A stretch of 64,000 bases of DNA from Rossellomorea sp. BNER (GCA_024213275.1 JANAVG010000017.1:54589-118588), one strand, 5' to 3'. Counted from the first letter of the stretch, positions 1-8,394 are shown. Numbers and translations: made by a program. Notes: generated by a model not told the origin, from the letters alone.

Positions 1-494
1 GAATGAGTGCTAATGATGTACCATACATTGTAACAAAGCCATTCTTCGACTCCTATGTGTTTATGGGAGGATCAGGTACCACTTTAGCCTTAATCGCGGC
101 CATCTTTCTTGTGGTAAAATCAAAACATTATCGTACGGTAGGAAAGCTCTCAGCTCCTGCGGGGGTCTTTAACATTAATGAACCTGTGTTATTTGGTTTA
201 CCAATTGTCTTAAACCCAATTATGCTCATACCATTTATATTAGTACCAACTGTTCTCACCATCGTCTCTTATTTCGCCTTAAGTCTAGGCATTGTTCCTA
301 AAACGGTAGCGATACTGCCATGGACGACTCCGCCTATCATCAGTGGCTATCTTGTGAGTGGTGGCTCGTGGAAGGGTGTATTCCTACAAATTATTAATTT
401 GGCGATTGCGATTATGATGTATATTCCATTCCTAATGGCAGCTGAACGCGCTCAATTAAAGAAAAATGATGAAAAGAGTGATTTGATAGCATGA
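1..494 (+). CDS. PTS lactose/cellobiose-family IIC permease, C-terminal part
   Basis: This is the end of a gene that begins outside the window. About 163 residues are visible, against roughly 430-450 for a complete IIC of the lactose/cellobiose (chitobiose) family. The IIC protein is the membrane channel that brings in a beta-linked disaccharide while IIB phosphorylates it. Visible signatures are GGSGTTLAL followed by FNINEPVLFGLPIVLNP, typical of the C-terminal half of CelB/LicC proteins, then hydrophobic segments and a charged tail. The stop overlaps the IIA start (ATGA), so the genes are translationally coupled in the order IIC-IIA-IIB. The family assignment is secure; the actual sugar cannot be read from this part. 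Confidence 0.9.
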   Translation, partial: MSANDVPYIVTKPFFDSYVFMGGSGTTLALIAAIFLVVKSKHYRTVGKLSAPAGVFNINEPVLFGLPIVLNPIMLIPFILVPTVLTIVSYFALSLGIVPKTVAILPWTTPPIISGYLVSGGSWKGVFLQIINLAIAIMMYIPFLMAAERAQLKKNDEKSDLIA

Positions 495-829
495 ATATAG
501 AGAAAAATTTAACGTTAGAAGAGATTTCATTTCAAATTATTTTGCATGCAGGAAACGCAAGATCTTCTGCGATGGAAGCCATTCAAGTGGCAAAAGCCAA
601 GCAATTTGATGTAGCAGCAGATAAAATGAAAGAAGCAGAAAATGAAATTAACGAGGCACATCATTACCAAACGAAACTTTTACAGAGAGAAGCTTCAGGT
701 GAAGGGGAGAACCCTACTGTCCTGCTCATTCATGCACAAGACCATCTAATGAATTCACTCACTGTGAAAGAATTAGCACAAGAGATCATTGAAATTCATC
801 AACATAACTATGAGGGGGAAAATAAATGA
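491..829 (+). CDS. PTS lactose/cellobiose-family IIA
   Basis: This is a 112-residue cytoplasmic IIA protein, the usual length. It takes phosphate from HPr-His-P and passes it to IIB. The family hallmark HAQDHLM lies at residues 81-87: His81 is the expected phosphorylation site and Asp84 the metal-binding residue at the trimer centre in the lactose IIA structure. The all-helical pattern and ILHAGNARS near residue 20 also fit. It overlaps both neighbours by 4 bp, which indicates one operon and stoichiometric synthesis. Confidence 0.95.
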   Translation: MNIEKNLTLEEISFQIILHAGNARSSAMEAIQVAKAKQFDVAADKMKEAENEINEAHHYQTKLLQREASGEGENPTVLLIHAQDHLMNSLTVKELAQEIIEIHQHNYEGENK

Positions 830-1131
830 ATATCATGTTAGTTTGTTCTGCCGGGATGTCTACTAGTATGCTAGTTCAGAAAATGCGTAAAGCTGCAGAA
901 GAAAAAGGGGTAGATGCTACGATTAATGCTACTTCAGAGTCTGACTTAGGAAACCATTTAGATCATCTGGATGTTATACTAATTGGTCCACAAGTTCGTT
1001 ATTTATCTTCTAAAATTGTTGAAAAGTCAGCTCCTTATAATATAAAAGTAGATATAATCAATCAAATGTATTATGGGATGATGAATGGAGAAAAAGTGTT
1101 AGAGCAAGCTCAAGAACTTTTGCAAAAATAA
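826..1131 (+). CDS. PTS lactose/cellobiose-family IIB
   Basis: This is a 101-residue IIB of the cellobiose type. The N-terminal MNIMLVCSAGMSTSM contains the phospho-Cys (Cys7) and the P-loop that holds the phosphate. It accepts phosphate from the upstream IIA and passes it to the sugar in the IIC channel. No glycosidase or regulator follows, so any hydrolase for the imported phospho-disaccharide must be upstream, outside the window, or elsewhere. Confidence 0.95.
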   Translation: MNIMLVCSAGMSTSMLVQKMRKAAEEKGVDATINATSESDLGNHLDHLDVILIGPQVRYLSSKIVEKSAPYNIKVDIINQMYYGMMNGEKVLEQAQELLQK

Positions 1132-1158
1132 AAAGATTACTAATGCATATTGAAAAAT

Positions 1159-1276
1159 ACTTAGCGAATGTTCCAAAGAATAGTTCAAGCACATCAACTT
1201 TCTAGTATAGAATTGAAAATCTCTATATTAGGCTCAGGAGTGGTGTTGGACTGGTTGGAGCATTCGCTATTTAAGT
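1159..1276. repeat. Long imperfect hairpin after the PTS operon
   Basis: Two arms of about 52-54 nt (1159-1210 and 1223-1276) are inverted complements over most of their length, e.g. AGCGAATGTTCC in arm 1 against GGAGCATTCGCT in arm 2, with a 12-nt loop. There is no good T-run, so it is not a standard terminator. It may be a remnant of a palindromic element or an mRNA 3' stabiliser. The next promoter (1286-1314) starts just after it. Confidence 0.6.
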
Positions 1277-1285
1277 CTTAAATAG

Positions 1286-1314
1286 TTGAGATTACACTTT
1301 TCTCTCTATATGAT
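1286..1314 (+). promoter_or_regulatory. Sigma-A-type promoter for the SDR gene
   Basis: TTGAGA at 1286-1291 and TATGAT at 1309-1314 are separated by 17 bp, about 30 bp upstream of the reductase start. The sequence fits the vegetative consensus; the assignment is by eye. Confidence 0.5.
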
Positions 1315-1344
1315 AATGGTTGTAAGCAGACGAAAGGGAAAGGG

Positions 1345-2106
1345 ATGAGCAATATGAAGTATGCCATCATAACGGGAGCGTCTAGAGGATTAGGTGAATC
1401 GATTAGCAAGCTGTTAATAGAAGAAGGGATTCATATTTTAACGGTTTCGAGATCTGAAAGCGATGAATTGAAACAGTTCGCGAAGGAACAAGGAACTTCA
1501 TATCATCATTTTTCATGTGATTTATCCAATGTAGAAGAGGTTCAAGAGTCCTTTTCGGTAATACTGGAGATTGTGAAGCAGCCAATCGTTGAAAACGTTT
1601 ATCTCATTAACAATGCAGGAATGGTTGATCCTATTGATACAGCCGGAAATATGAAGGCATCCCAGCTTCAAAAAAGTGTAAATGTTAATCTGCTTGCCCC
1701 TATGATAATTACAAATATGTTATTAGAAAGTGCAAATAGAAATAACGTCATTATTGCGAATATTACTTCTGGAGCCGGAAGCAGGGCTGTACATGGGTGG
1801 AGTGCCTACAGTAGTACGAAAGCAGGGTTGAACATGTTTACAGAAACCGTTGCTCTTGAACTTAATAATCACAAAAGACGTGAAAGAATCTTTGCCTTTA
1901 GCCCTGGAGTGATGGATACGGAGATGCAAGGTGTTATTCGTTCTGCTAATAAAGAGGCATTTGCTGATGTGGATCAGTTCAAGCAATTTAAAGAAAAAGG
2001 AATGCTTAGAAGTACAGAGACTGTTGCCACAGCACTTGTAGAACTTCTATTAAATAAAGAGATTGAAAACGGAAAAATCTATCATGTTAGTGACTTATTG
2101 AGTTAG
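1345..2106 (+). CDS. yueD: Short-chain dehydrogenase, YueD-like (benzil reductase type)
   Basis: This 253-residue protein is a classical SDR. The NADP-binding motif TGASRGLG lies at residues 10-17, NNAG near residue 90, and the catalytic Ser plus YxxxK as YSSTK further on. The overall sequence resembles Bacillus YueD, the (S)-benzoin-forming benzil reductase; the physiological substrate of that family is not settled. A second start at 1354 (MKYAIITG) is also possible because the purine-rich RBS lies within 15 nt of both ATGs. It has its own promoter and a strong hairpin terminator, so it is probably monocistronic. Confidence 0.85.
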   Translation: MSNMKYAIITGASRGLGESISKLLIEEGIHILTVSRSESDELKQFAKEQGTSYHHFSCDLSNVEEVQESFSVILEIVKQPIVENVYLINNAGMVDPIDTAGNMKASQLQKSVNVNLLAPMIITNMLLESANRNNVIIANITSGAGSRAVHGWSAYSSTKAGLNMFTETVALELNNHKRRERIFAFSPGVMDTEMQGVIRSANKEAFADVDQFKQFKEKGMLRSTETVATALVELLLNKEIENGKIYHVSDLLS

Positions 2107-2112
2107 AAAACG

Positions 2113-2210
2113 GGGCTGTCCAAAAAGGGATCAGGAACCGACCCTAGATGAAGATGATCCTTTCTATGGTCGGTTCCTGATCCCTTGGTTTGGGACAGCC
2201 CTTTGTTTTT
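2113..2210. terminator. Long GGGCTGTCC-family hairpin, terminator for yueD
   Basis: Arm 1 at 2113-2143 begins GGGCTGTCC and contains GGGATCAGGAACCGACC. Arm 2 at 2168-2201 is its near-perfect complement and ends GGGACAGCCC, followed by TTTGTTTTT. It is a good intrinsic terminator and a member of a dispersed family also seen at 45,720 and 51,918. Confidence 0.8.
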
Positions 2211-2252
2211 ATTAGATTGGATTTCTTTTTGATTCGTTCCCGTACCTATTAA

Positions 2253-2367
2253 CATGTGCATATATTTGAAATCTCGTGCATTTCCTAGTCATTTTCGTGC
2301 ACAAAATTAGATTCTCGAGCACTTACTCTGGATTTTCGTGCATAAAATCAAAAAGTTGTGCATTACC
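2253..2367. repeat. GTGCA tandem array, copy 1
   Basis: About six GTGCA-type motifs recur every 20-22 nt, alternating between TCGTGCA followed by an ATTTnCT-type stretch and TCGTGCA followed by AnAATnAGATT. The array ends with AATCAAAAAGTTGTGCATT. The segment aligns end to end with 8161-8277. It lies between two convergent genes. Confidence 0.7.
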
Positions 2368-2388
2368 ACATTCAAGATAAGGAAAATG

Positions 2389-2497
2389 AGGTTGTCCGAG
2401 AAAGGGGCAATCCATGAATAACTTTAAAATAGAAGCGTTGATTCATTACTATTTCTAAAATCAAAATGAGCCGTCTAATAGTAATCAGACAGTCCAC
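2389..2497. repeat. Degenerate hairpin region after the NhaC gene
   Basis: The segment begins GAGGTTGTCC and ends near AGACAGTCC, resembling the ends of the GGGCTGTCC hairpin family. It contains an internal inverted repeat (ATTACTATT / AATAGTAAT). It may serve as the transcription end of the leftward antiporter gene. Confidence 0.4.
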
Positions 2498-2512
2498 TTT
2501 TTTAATTCATAA

Positions 2513-3799
2513 TTATTCTTTAGAAAAACGAGGGTAGTTGATCCAAATGGCAATGGCCCCGCAAATAGCGATTAATATTGGGTAGAATCCATAAGGTACA
2601 AGACTTACAGGAGAGATTCCTGCTACCTCTGCAGCTATTAAAGCTTGGGCACCGTATGGAATGATCCCTTGAACACTACAAGAAAAGATGTCAAGAATGC
2701 TTGCTGATTTTCGTTTATCAATCTTATAGTTTTCTGAAAGCTCTCTTGCTAAAGGACCTGTTGTAATAATGGATATCGTATTATTAGCTGTAGAAAAGTT
2801 CGTCGAGCTGACAAGTCCAGCGATAGCGAACTCTGCACCCTTCTTGGAACGAATTTTCTTTGTGGTTAGGTCAAGCAGATATTGAATTCCACCATTATAA
2901 CGAATAAGCTCTACGACCCCTCCGATTAAGAGGGTAAGAATGACAATTTCAGCCATCCCCGTAATTCCGTCTGTTATCGCACCGAGAAATTTTGTCAGCG
3001 AGTAGCTTCCATCTGACATTCCAATGATCCCTGTAAGGATGATCCCTCCAATTAACACGCCAAAGACATTCATGCCAGCTAAAGCAGCAATTAAAACGCC
3101 TACATATGGAATCACCTTTAACCAATTATAAGCTTCTGGAGTTACAGTCGATTCATGGCCGAAAGTTAAGATAAATAATAGGATAACCGTGATAATCGCT
3201 GCAGGTAAAACGATAAAAAAGTTTACTTTGAACTTATCTTTCATTTTTGTTTTCTGTGTACGGACCGCGGCAATCGTTGTATCAGATATAAACGAGAGAT
3301 TATCTCCGAACATAGCCCCGCCTATAATGGTTGCCATCGAAAGAGCTAATGAAATTTCTGTTTCTCCACTAATTCCTACACCAATGGGTGCGAGAGCAGC
3401 AATGGTACCTGTTGAAGTTCCCATTGATAAGGAAATAAAGGCACCAATGATGAAAAGACCGACGATTAGCAGGTTTTCAGGTAAAATGGAAAGAGCAAGG
3501 TTAACCGTTGAATCCACGGCACCCATTCCGTCTGCAGCACTTGAAAAAGCACCGGCAAGAATAAAAATAAACACCATAACCATAATATCTGGGTTTCCAG
3601 CACCGCTTGCAAATCTCTCCATTTTATTTGAAAATGTTTCTTTTCTATTCATGATTAAGGCAACAATGGCTGCGATTATGATCGCCACTAAAATTGGCAT
3701 GGAATAGAAGTCACCCGTAATCATTCCAGAACCTAAAAATAAAAGAATAAAGACCAATAAAGGCAATAGGGCCACTAGCTTTCCTTGTTGTTTTTCCAA
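2513..3799 (-). CDS. Na+/H+ antiporter of the NhaC family
   Basis: This 428-residue polytopic membrane protein has about 11-12 hydrophobic segments. Family-type motifs include MFGDNLSFISDTTIAA near the middle and SSTNFSTANNTISI in the C-terminal half; the conserved Asp residues and the STANNT-type break are typical of NhaC/MleN ion-transporter proteins. It probably exchanges Na+ for protons, possibly with an organic acid. It is a single leftward gene with a GGAGTG-type RBS. Substrate specificity (simple Na+/H+ or malate-lactate type) cannot be decided. Confidence 0.8.
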   Translation of the reverse strand: MEKQQGKLVALLPLLVFILLFLGSGMITGDFYSMPILVAIIIAAIVALIMNRKETFSNKMERFASGAGNPDIMVMVFIFILAGAFSSAADGMGAVDSTVNLALSILPENLLIVGLFIIGAFISLSMGTSTGTIAALAPIGVGISGETEISLALSMATIIGGAMFGDNLSFISDTTIAAVRTQKTKMKDKFKVNFFIVLPAAIITVILLFILTFGHESTVTPEAYNWLKVIPYVGVLIAALAGMNVFGVLIGGIILTGIIGMSDGSYSLTKFLGAITDGITGMAEIVILTLLIGGVVELIRYNGGIQYLLDLTTKKIRSKKGAEFAIAGLVSSTNFSTANNTISIITTGPLARELSENYKIDKRKSASILDIFSCSVQGIIPYGAQALIAAEVAGISPVSLVPYGFYPILIAICGAIAIWINYPRFSKE

Positions 3800-4096
3800 T
3801 GGTGGGCACTCCTTTATATATATATTTCGTACACCTATTATTTTCTCGGAAAAAATGCGTTTTTACTCTATAAACTCATCATCATACTTTAATGCGTTTA
3901 AGGGAAGAAGTCAAATTAAAAAGTGGGTGTTATTAAGGAAGTTTTTAAGTATTTTTCTCTTATCTCCTTTGATCTGTCATCCATTCGGGTTCCGGATATT
4001 GCGGTCCATTATTCGGCATAATAACCATTTACATTAATTAGGGATAGGACTACTATAAGAAGAGTGTAAAATCAGTCCGATATGGAGGATTTGATA

Positions 4097-5284
4097 ATGG
4101 ATCAAACGGTTAAAAAGCACATTATCACTTTACAAGGATTTTATCTTTTCGCATTCTTTGGAGTGGGAAGCTTATTCCCATTATTAAGTGTGTATTTAAG
4201 TGAAGTCGAACAATTAAGCGGTTATCAAATTGGAACGATTATGTCAATTGGTCCCATCATCATGATTTTCTTTCAGCCAATTTGGGGAATTATTTGTGAT
4301 GCGACGAGTAAGCCGGCTAAAGTATTGTCCATTACAACCGCATTTGCGGGTGTATTTGGGATTGGCTATGTTTTCTTACATGAATATCTGTGGTTAGTAG
4401 CGGTGGCGGTTATGATTGCTATCTTTCAAAGTGCGATTATTCCCGTTTCAGATAGTATTACGTTGAAGTATACATCTAAAGTGAGAGTGAACTATGGAAA
4501 CATTCGCTTATTCGGCTCATTAGGGTTCGGGGTTGCTGTCTTTGTAATGGGACATCTTTCAGAAGGATGGATGGGACCTCAAGTCATTTTCTATGCATTC
4601 TTTCTTTCGTTGCTTATAGCGTCTTTATTAGCGTTACGCTCTCCAAAAGAGAAAGCATCCACCGCCATTAATATTAAAAGTGGCATGAAAGAGCTGCTCA
4701 CACTGAAGAAGTTCTTACTATTTTTAGCGATAACATTTTTAGTATTTGGTCCAAATTTAGCGAACAATACTTATTTTGGACTTTTTGTCGAGGATTCCGG
4801 TGGAACATACACTGGAATCGGAATCGCGTTTATGATTGCTGTCTTATCAGAAATTCCATTCATGAGAGTAGCGGGAAGTTTGATTGCTCGTATCGGACTT
4901 TTACCCATTGCGACTCTTGCAGGGATTGCTTCCTTAGTACGATGGATCTTTTATTTTACTGAACCAAGTTTATGGCTGGTCTACTCTTCTGCGATTATTC
5001 AAGGCTTCTCTTTAGGCTTATTTATTCCCGCTGGCCTTCAATATATTAAGGAAATTACACCTTCTCATATTACCGTTACGGCAATTACTGTTTACGCGGC
5101 AATAGGGAATGGACTCGGAAATTGGTTCAGTACATTTGCAGGTGGGCTTATATACGATTCCTTTAATATCTATGGAGTGTATCTCTTTTTCGCAGCTTTA
5201 TCATTAATAGGTGTTATTTTGTCTTTTTGGTTAATGAAGATGGAAAAAGGAACACTGACTTATAGGCAAGTGCAGGAATCTTAA
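4097..5284 (+). CDS. MFS transporter, YwbF/HcaT-like
   Basis: This 395-residue permease has 12 predicted membrane segments. It belongs to the MFS-1-like group containing B. subtilis YwbF and the nucleoside-H+ symporter/phenylpropionate transporter HcaT. The N-terminal half has the usual cytoplasmic-loop pattern (FFQPIWGIICDATSKPAK). The start was set at 4097 because GGAGG at 4084-4088 sits 8 nt ahead of this ATG; the in-frame ATG at 4082 overlaps the RBS. The substrate is unknown, and a sugar or nucleoside is only a family-level guess. Confidence 0.75.
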   Translation: MDQTVKKHIITLQGFYLFAFFGVGSLFPLLSVYLSEVEQLSGYQIGTIMSIGPIIMIFFQPIWGIICDATSKPAKVLSITTAFAGVFGIGYVFLHEYLWLVAVAVMIAIFQSAIIPVSDSITLKYTSKVRVNYGNIRLFGSLGFGVAVFVMGHLSEGWMGPQVIFYAFFLSLLIASLLALRSPKEKASTAINIKSGMKELLTLKKFLLFLAITFLVFGPNLANNTYFGLFVEDSGGTYTGIGIAFMIAVLSEIPFMRVAGSLIARIGLLPIATLAGIASLVRWIFYFTEPSLWLVYSSAIIQGFSLGLFIPAGLQYIKEITPSHITVTAITVYAAIGNGLGNWFSTFAGGLIYDSFNIYGVYLFFAALSLIGVILSFWLMKMEKGTLTYRQVQES

Positions 5285-5305
5285 AGGTGAGTTTTTCATA
5301 GATTG

Positions 5306-5415
5306 ATGTCGGGATTTGTCGAGTGTTCAATATATCGTGAATTCCGGACAAATAATCCACACTATTGGAAGAAAAAGGGTTCATATCGGACAAATAAATC
5401 TCCATTCTCGACAAA
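5306..5415. repeat. GGACAAAT/TCGACAAAT array, copy 1
   Basis: Several GACAAAT motifs (TCGGACAAATAAAT, CCGGACAAATAATCC, CTCGACAAATTAAAC and inverted TTTGTCGA) lie within about 110 bp directly after the MFS gene. The motif is shared with the array at 20,868-21,013. No coding function is likely. Confidence 0.55.
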
Positions 5416-5488
5416 TTAAACTATTTTTTCTATTCGTACCTATCAAAATAGCAGTATTGTAAAGTATTAGTGTATTCCAAAATGGCTA

Positions 5489-5517
5489 TTGCATTTTGAA
5501 AGCCCTTTTATTAAAAT
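5489..5517 (+). promoter_or_regulatory. Promoter of the PTS IIBC operon
   Basis: TTGCAT at 5489-5494 and TAAAAT at 5512-5517 are 17 bp apart, a good sigma-A-type promoter ahead of the IIBC gene. Confidence 0.6.
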
Positions 5518-5523
5518 AAGTTA

Positions 5524-5537
5524 AGCAAACGGTTGCA
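5524..5537. promoter_or_regulatory. LacI-family-type operator or cre-like site
   Basis: GCAAACGGTTGC is a palindrome centred on CG (5530-5531), the typical architecture of LacI/GalR-family operators. It lies 7 bp after the -10 box, over the expected start site, a repressing position. It differs from the cre consensus at about three positions, so a dedicated sugar repressor fits at least as well as CcpA. Confidence 0.5.
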
Positions 5538-5616
5538 CAAAATATAAAACTAAAAACTAGGTAAATATATTTTTAATCATTTATGAAAACCCATACAATA
5601 AGGAGGGAGAGCGGAG

Positions 5617-7254
5617 ATGAAGAAATTATTTTCGTTTGATTTTTGGCAGAAGTTCGGAAAAGCTTTGCTTGTAGTTGTAGCTGTCATGCCAGCTGCAGGG
5701 ATCATGATCTCATTAGGGAAGCTTGTGGCAATGATAGGCGGAGACATTACATTAGTGCAAACGATTGCGCGAGTAATGGAGGATATTGGGTGGGGAGTCA
5801 TTACTAACCTACACATCTTATTTGCAGTGGCTATAGGTGGTTCATGGGCTAAAGAGCGTGCGGGAGGTGCTTTTGCAGCACTGATCGCTTTTATTCTGAT
5901 TAATAGGATTACTGGTGCCATTTTTGGAGTGAATGGGGACATGCTTGCCGAGTCTGGAGCTACCATCAAATCCTTATTTGGACAAGAGCTTGTTGTAGCG
6001 GATTACTTTACTTCTATTCTAGGGGCACCTGCTTTAAATATGGGTGTGTTTGTCGGAATTATCTCTGGTTTCTTAGGAGCAAATTTATTTAATAAATATT
6101 ATAATTTTGATAAATTACCGGATGCTTTATCGTTCTTTAACGGGAAACGTTTTGTCCCATTCGCTGTTATCGGTGGTTCTGTAGTAACGGCTGTTCTTTT
6201 ATCGATTGTATGGCCGTTTATTCAAGGGCTATTAAATGATTTTGGTCAATGGATTGCGACCTCCCGCAACTCTGCACCCATCATTGCACCATTTATCTTC
6301 GGAGCTTTAGAACGTTTATTATTACCTTTTGGATTACACCATATGTTAACAGTTCCAATGAATTATACAGAGTTAGGTGGAACATATACGATATTAACAG
6401 GGTCTGGAGCTGGTTCAACAGTTGCAGGGCAGGATCCATTATGGCTTGCATGGATTGCAGACTTAAATAATTTCTTAAGTGCTGGTGACACAGAGAGTTA
6501 TAAACAGCTATTAAATGATGTTACTCCAGCTCGTTTCAAAGTGGGTCAAATGATTTTATCAACAGCAGCATTAATTGGAATTGCTTATGCTATGTATCGC
6601 AATGTTGATAAAGATAAACGCTCAAAATATAAATCTATGTTTTTATCAGCAGGATTAGCCGTATTTTTAACAGGGGTTACGGAACCTATCGAATTCATGT
6701 TCATGTTTGCTGCTCCATTATTATATGTGGTTTATGCCATCATGACAGGATTAGCATTTGCAATAGTGGATATTATTGATATACGAGTTCACTCATTTGG
6801 TTTTATTGAGCTATTAACTCGTACCCCTATGATTGTGAAGGCTGGCCTTTGGTTAGATCTTGTTAATTTCTTCATCGCATGTCTAGTATTCTTTGGATTG
6901 AATTTTGGTGTTGCGAATTTCTTGATTAAGAGATTTAATTTCCCGACACCTGGACGTAATGGGAATTACATTGAAGAAGAATCTAGTTCGCAAAACAGTA
7001 CTAAGGTTAGTGGGAATTCACTAGCACCTGTACTCATTGATCTGCTAGGTGGTAGAGAAAACATTGAGGATGTTGATGCTTGTATGACTCGTTTACGTGT
7101 TACAGTGAAAGACACCACTATCGTTGCGACTGAACAAGAGTGGAAGAAGAATGGTGCGCTCGGTCTAGTGATGAAGGATAAGGGTGTTCAAGCGATCTAT
7201 GGACCGAAAGCGGATGTCCTGAAATCGGATATACAAGATTTGCTTGGAGCGTAA
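5617..7254 (+). CDS. PTS IIBC permease, glucose/maltose superfamily
   Basis: This 545-residue protein has an N-terminal IIC domain (about 10 membrane segments, residues 1-445) joined by a polar linker to a C-terminal IIB domain (about 460-545). IIB carries the phospho-Cys motif DACMTRLRV at Cys489. The IIC part contains FGLHHMLTVPMNYTELGG and the GVTEPIEFMFMF motif expected for sugar binding. No IIA domain is present, so a separate glucose-type IIA must supply phosphate. The next gene (EEP phosphatase) starts 5 bp later, recalling Enterococcus malT-mapP, where maltose 6'-phosphate is imported and dephosphorylated. Maltose or a related disaccharide is therefore the best guess. Confidence 0.85.
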   Translation: MKKLFSFDFWQKFGKALLVVVAVMPAAGIMISLGKLVAMIGGDITLVQTIARVMEDIGWGVITNLHILFAVAIGGSWAKERAGGAFAALIAFILINRITGAIFGVNGDMLAESGATIKSLFGQELVVADYFTSILGAPALNMGVFVGIISGFLGANLFNKYYNFDKLPDALSFFNGKRFVPFAVIGGSVVTAVLLSIVWPFIQGLLNDFGQWIATSRNSAPIIAPFIFGALERLLLPFGLHHMLTVPMNYTELGGTYTILTGSGAGSTVAGQDPLWLAWIADLNNFLSAGDTESYKQLLNDVTPARFKVGQMILSTAALIGIAYAMYRNVDKDKRSKYKSMFLSAGLAVFLTGVTEPIEFMFMFAAPLLYVVYAIMTGLAFAIVDIIDIRVHSFGFIELLTRTPMIVKAGLWLDLVNFFIACLVFFGLNFGVANFLIKRFNFPTPGRNGNYIEEESSSQNSTKVSGNSLAPVLIDLLGGRENIEDVDACMTRLRVTVKDTTIVATEQEWKKNGALGLVMKDKGVQAIYGPKADVLKSDIQDLLGA

Positions 7255-7258
7255 ATCT

Positions 7259-8053
7259 ATGAAGTTATTAACGTTAAATTGCCATTCGTGGCAGGAAGAC
7301 AATCAGAGGGACAAAATTAAGACTTTAGCTACTGTGATTGCTAAGAAAAACTATGATGTCATTGCTTTACAAGAAGTCAGCCAATTAATAGAGAGGCCGA
7401 TTGTCAAAGATCTGTTGAGGGAAGAAAATTATTGTCTCATCCTATTAGATGAACTAAAGCGGTTAGGTGCTGAGGACTATAAGCTGGTGTGGGATTTTGC
7501 CCACATCGGCTACGATGTTTATGAAGAAGGGGTCGCGCTATTAACGAAGCATCCCATTGTTGACACACAATCATTCTTCGTTTCACGGAGCAGTGATACG
7601 ACTTATTGGAAGACGAGAAAAGTAATTGGTGTGACGATTTCCTATTTTGGAAAAGAGCTTTCCTTTTATTCCTGTCATCTTGGGTGGTGGAAAGATGAAG
7701 ACGAGCCTTTCCGATATCAAATCGATTCCTTGTTTTCACAGATCGACCTTAGTAAACCGGTTTTTCTTATGGGGGATTTTAATAATAATGCTTTTGTACG
7801 TGATGAAGGTTATGATTACCTATTGGGGAAAAAGTTATATGATACTTATCATCTAGCGGAAATGAAGGATAGCGGTATCACGGTCGAGGGGGATATCGCT
7901 GGTTGGGATGAAAATAAACATGCCCTTCGAATCGATTTAATTTTAACCAATCGAAGGGTAAAAGTTAGGCAATCGCGTGTTATTTTTAACGGTGAAAACC
8001 AACCTGTTGTTTCTGATCACTATGGCGTTGAAATAGAAGGAATCGAATGGTGA
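7259..8053 (+). CDS. EEP-superfamily phosphatase, MapP/RgfB-like
   Basis: This 264-residue cytoplasmic protein belongs to the endonuclease/exonuclease/phosphatase superfamily. Seen residues: Asn7 (LTLNCHSW), Glu39 (LQEVSQ), His140 (CHLGWW), Asp173-Asn175 (GDFNN), Asp226 and SDH at 252-254, a complete metal-dependent active site. The start was placed at ATG 7259 with TTGGAG 9 nt upstream; the in-frame TTG at 7244 would overlap the PTS gene. Coupling to a PTS permease suggests it dephosphorylates the imported phospho-disaccharide, as proposed for maltose 6'-phosphate phosphatase MapP, rather than acting on DNA. The link to MapP comes from context and recollection, not an alignment. Confidence 0.75.
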   Translation: MKLLTLNCHSWQEDNQRDKIKTLATVIAKKNYDVIALQEVSQLIERPIVKDLLREENYCLILLDELKRLGAEDYKLVWDFAHIGYDVYEEGVALLTKHPIVDTQSFFVSRSSDTTYWKTRKVIGVTISYFGKELSFYSCHLGWWKDEDEPFRYQIDSLFSQIDLSKPVFLMGDFNNNAFVRDEGYDYLLGKKLYDTYHLAEMKDSGITVEGDIAGWDENKHALRIDLILTNRRVKVRQSRVIFNGENQPVVSDHYGVEIEGIEW

Positions 8054-8160
8054 AGCGTGCATTGTGCTCGCTTTTATTGTTAATGGTATTGCTAACTGTG
8101 TTAAGTAGGAAAAAATCGTGTTGATAACGGATTGAAACCATGATGGACCTTCAAAATTTT

Positions 8161-8277
8161 AACATATGCATAAAACTGAAATCTCGTGCATTTACTCAGA
8201 GCTCTCGTGCATAAAATCCGATTCTTGTGCAATAACTCGTCACTCTCGTGCATTAAATCAAAAAGTTGTGCATTTCC
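8161..8277. repeat. GTGCA tandem array, copy 2
   Basis: Six GTGCA motifs occur at 20-22 nt spacing, with alternating spacers of the ATTTACTC and ATAAAATCC types, ending AATCAAAAAGTTGTGCATT. The segment is collinear with 2253-2367 in the same orientation and likewise sits between convergent genes. Confidence 0.7.
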
Positions 8278-8354
8278 TTTTCTCTTACTAATTCTATAGC
8301 AGGAAATCCACTTTTTTTTGAGAATATGGAATCATAGAATCAATACGAAGGAAA

Positions 8355-8393
8355 ATAGAAAGAGCAGCCCTGAAAAACAGGCTGCTTCTTTTC
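8355..8393. terminator. Bidirectional terminator between phosphatase and subtilase genes
   Basis: AGCAGCC (8363-8369) pairs with GGCTGCT (8380-8386) around CTGAAAAACA. A T-rich tract (TTCTTTT) follows on the + strand, and a weaker one is present on the - strand. Confidence 0.75.
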
Positions 8394-8394
8394 G

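Noticed and set aside
3189..3707. 172-codon frame antisense to the NhaC gene
   Set aside because: It is the mirror of a hydrophobic membrane-protein gene and has no RBS.
3855..4037. 60-codon frame ahead of the MFS gene
   Set aside because: No RBS, unusual composition, and it sits in the divergent promoter region.
4082..4096. Upstream ATG of the MFS gene
   Set aside because: It overlaps the GGAGG that serves the ATG at 4097.
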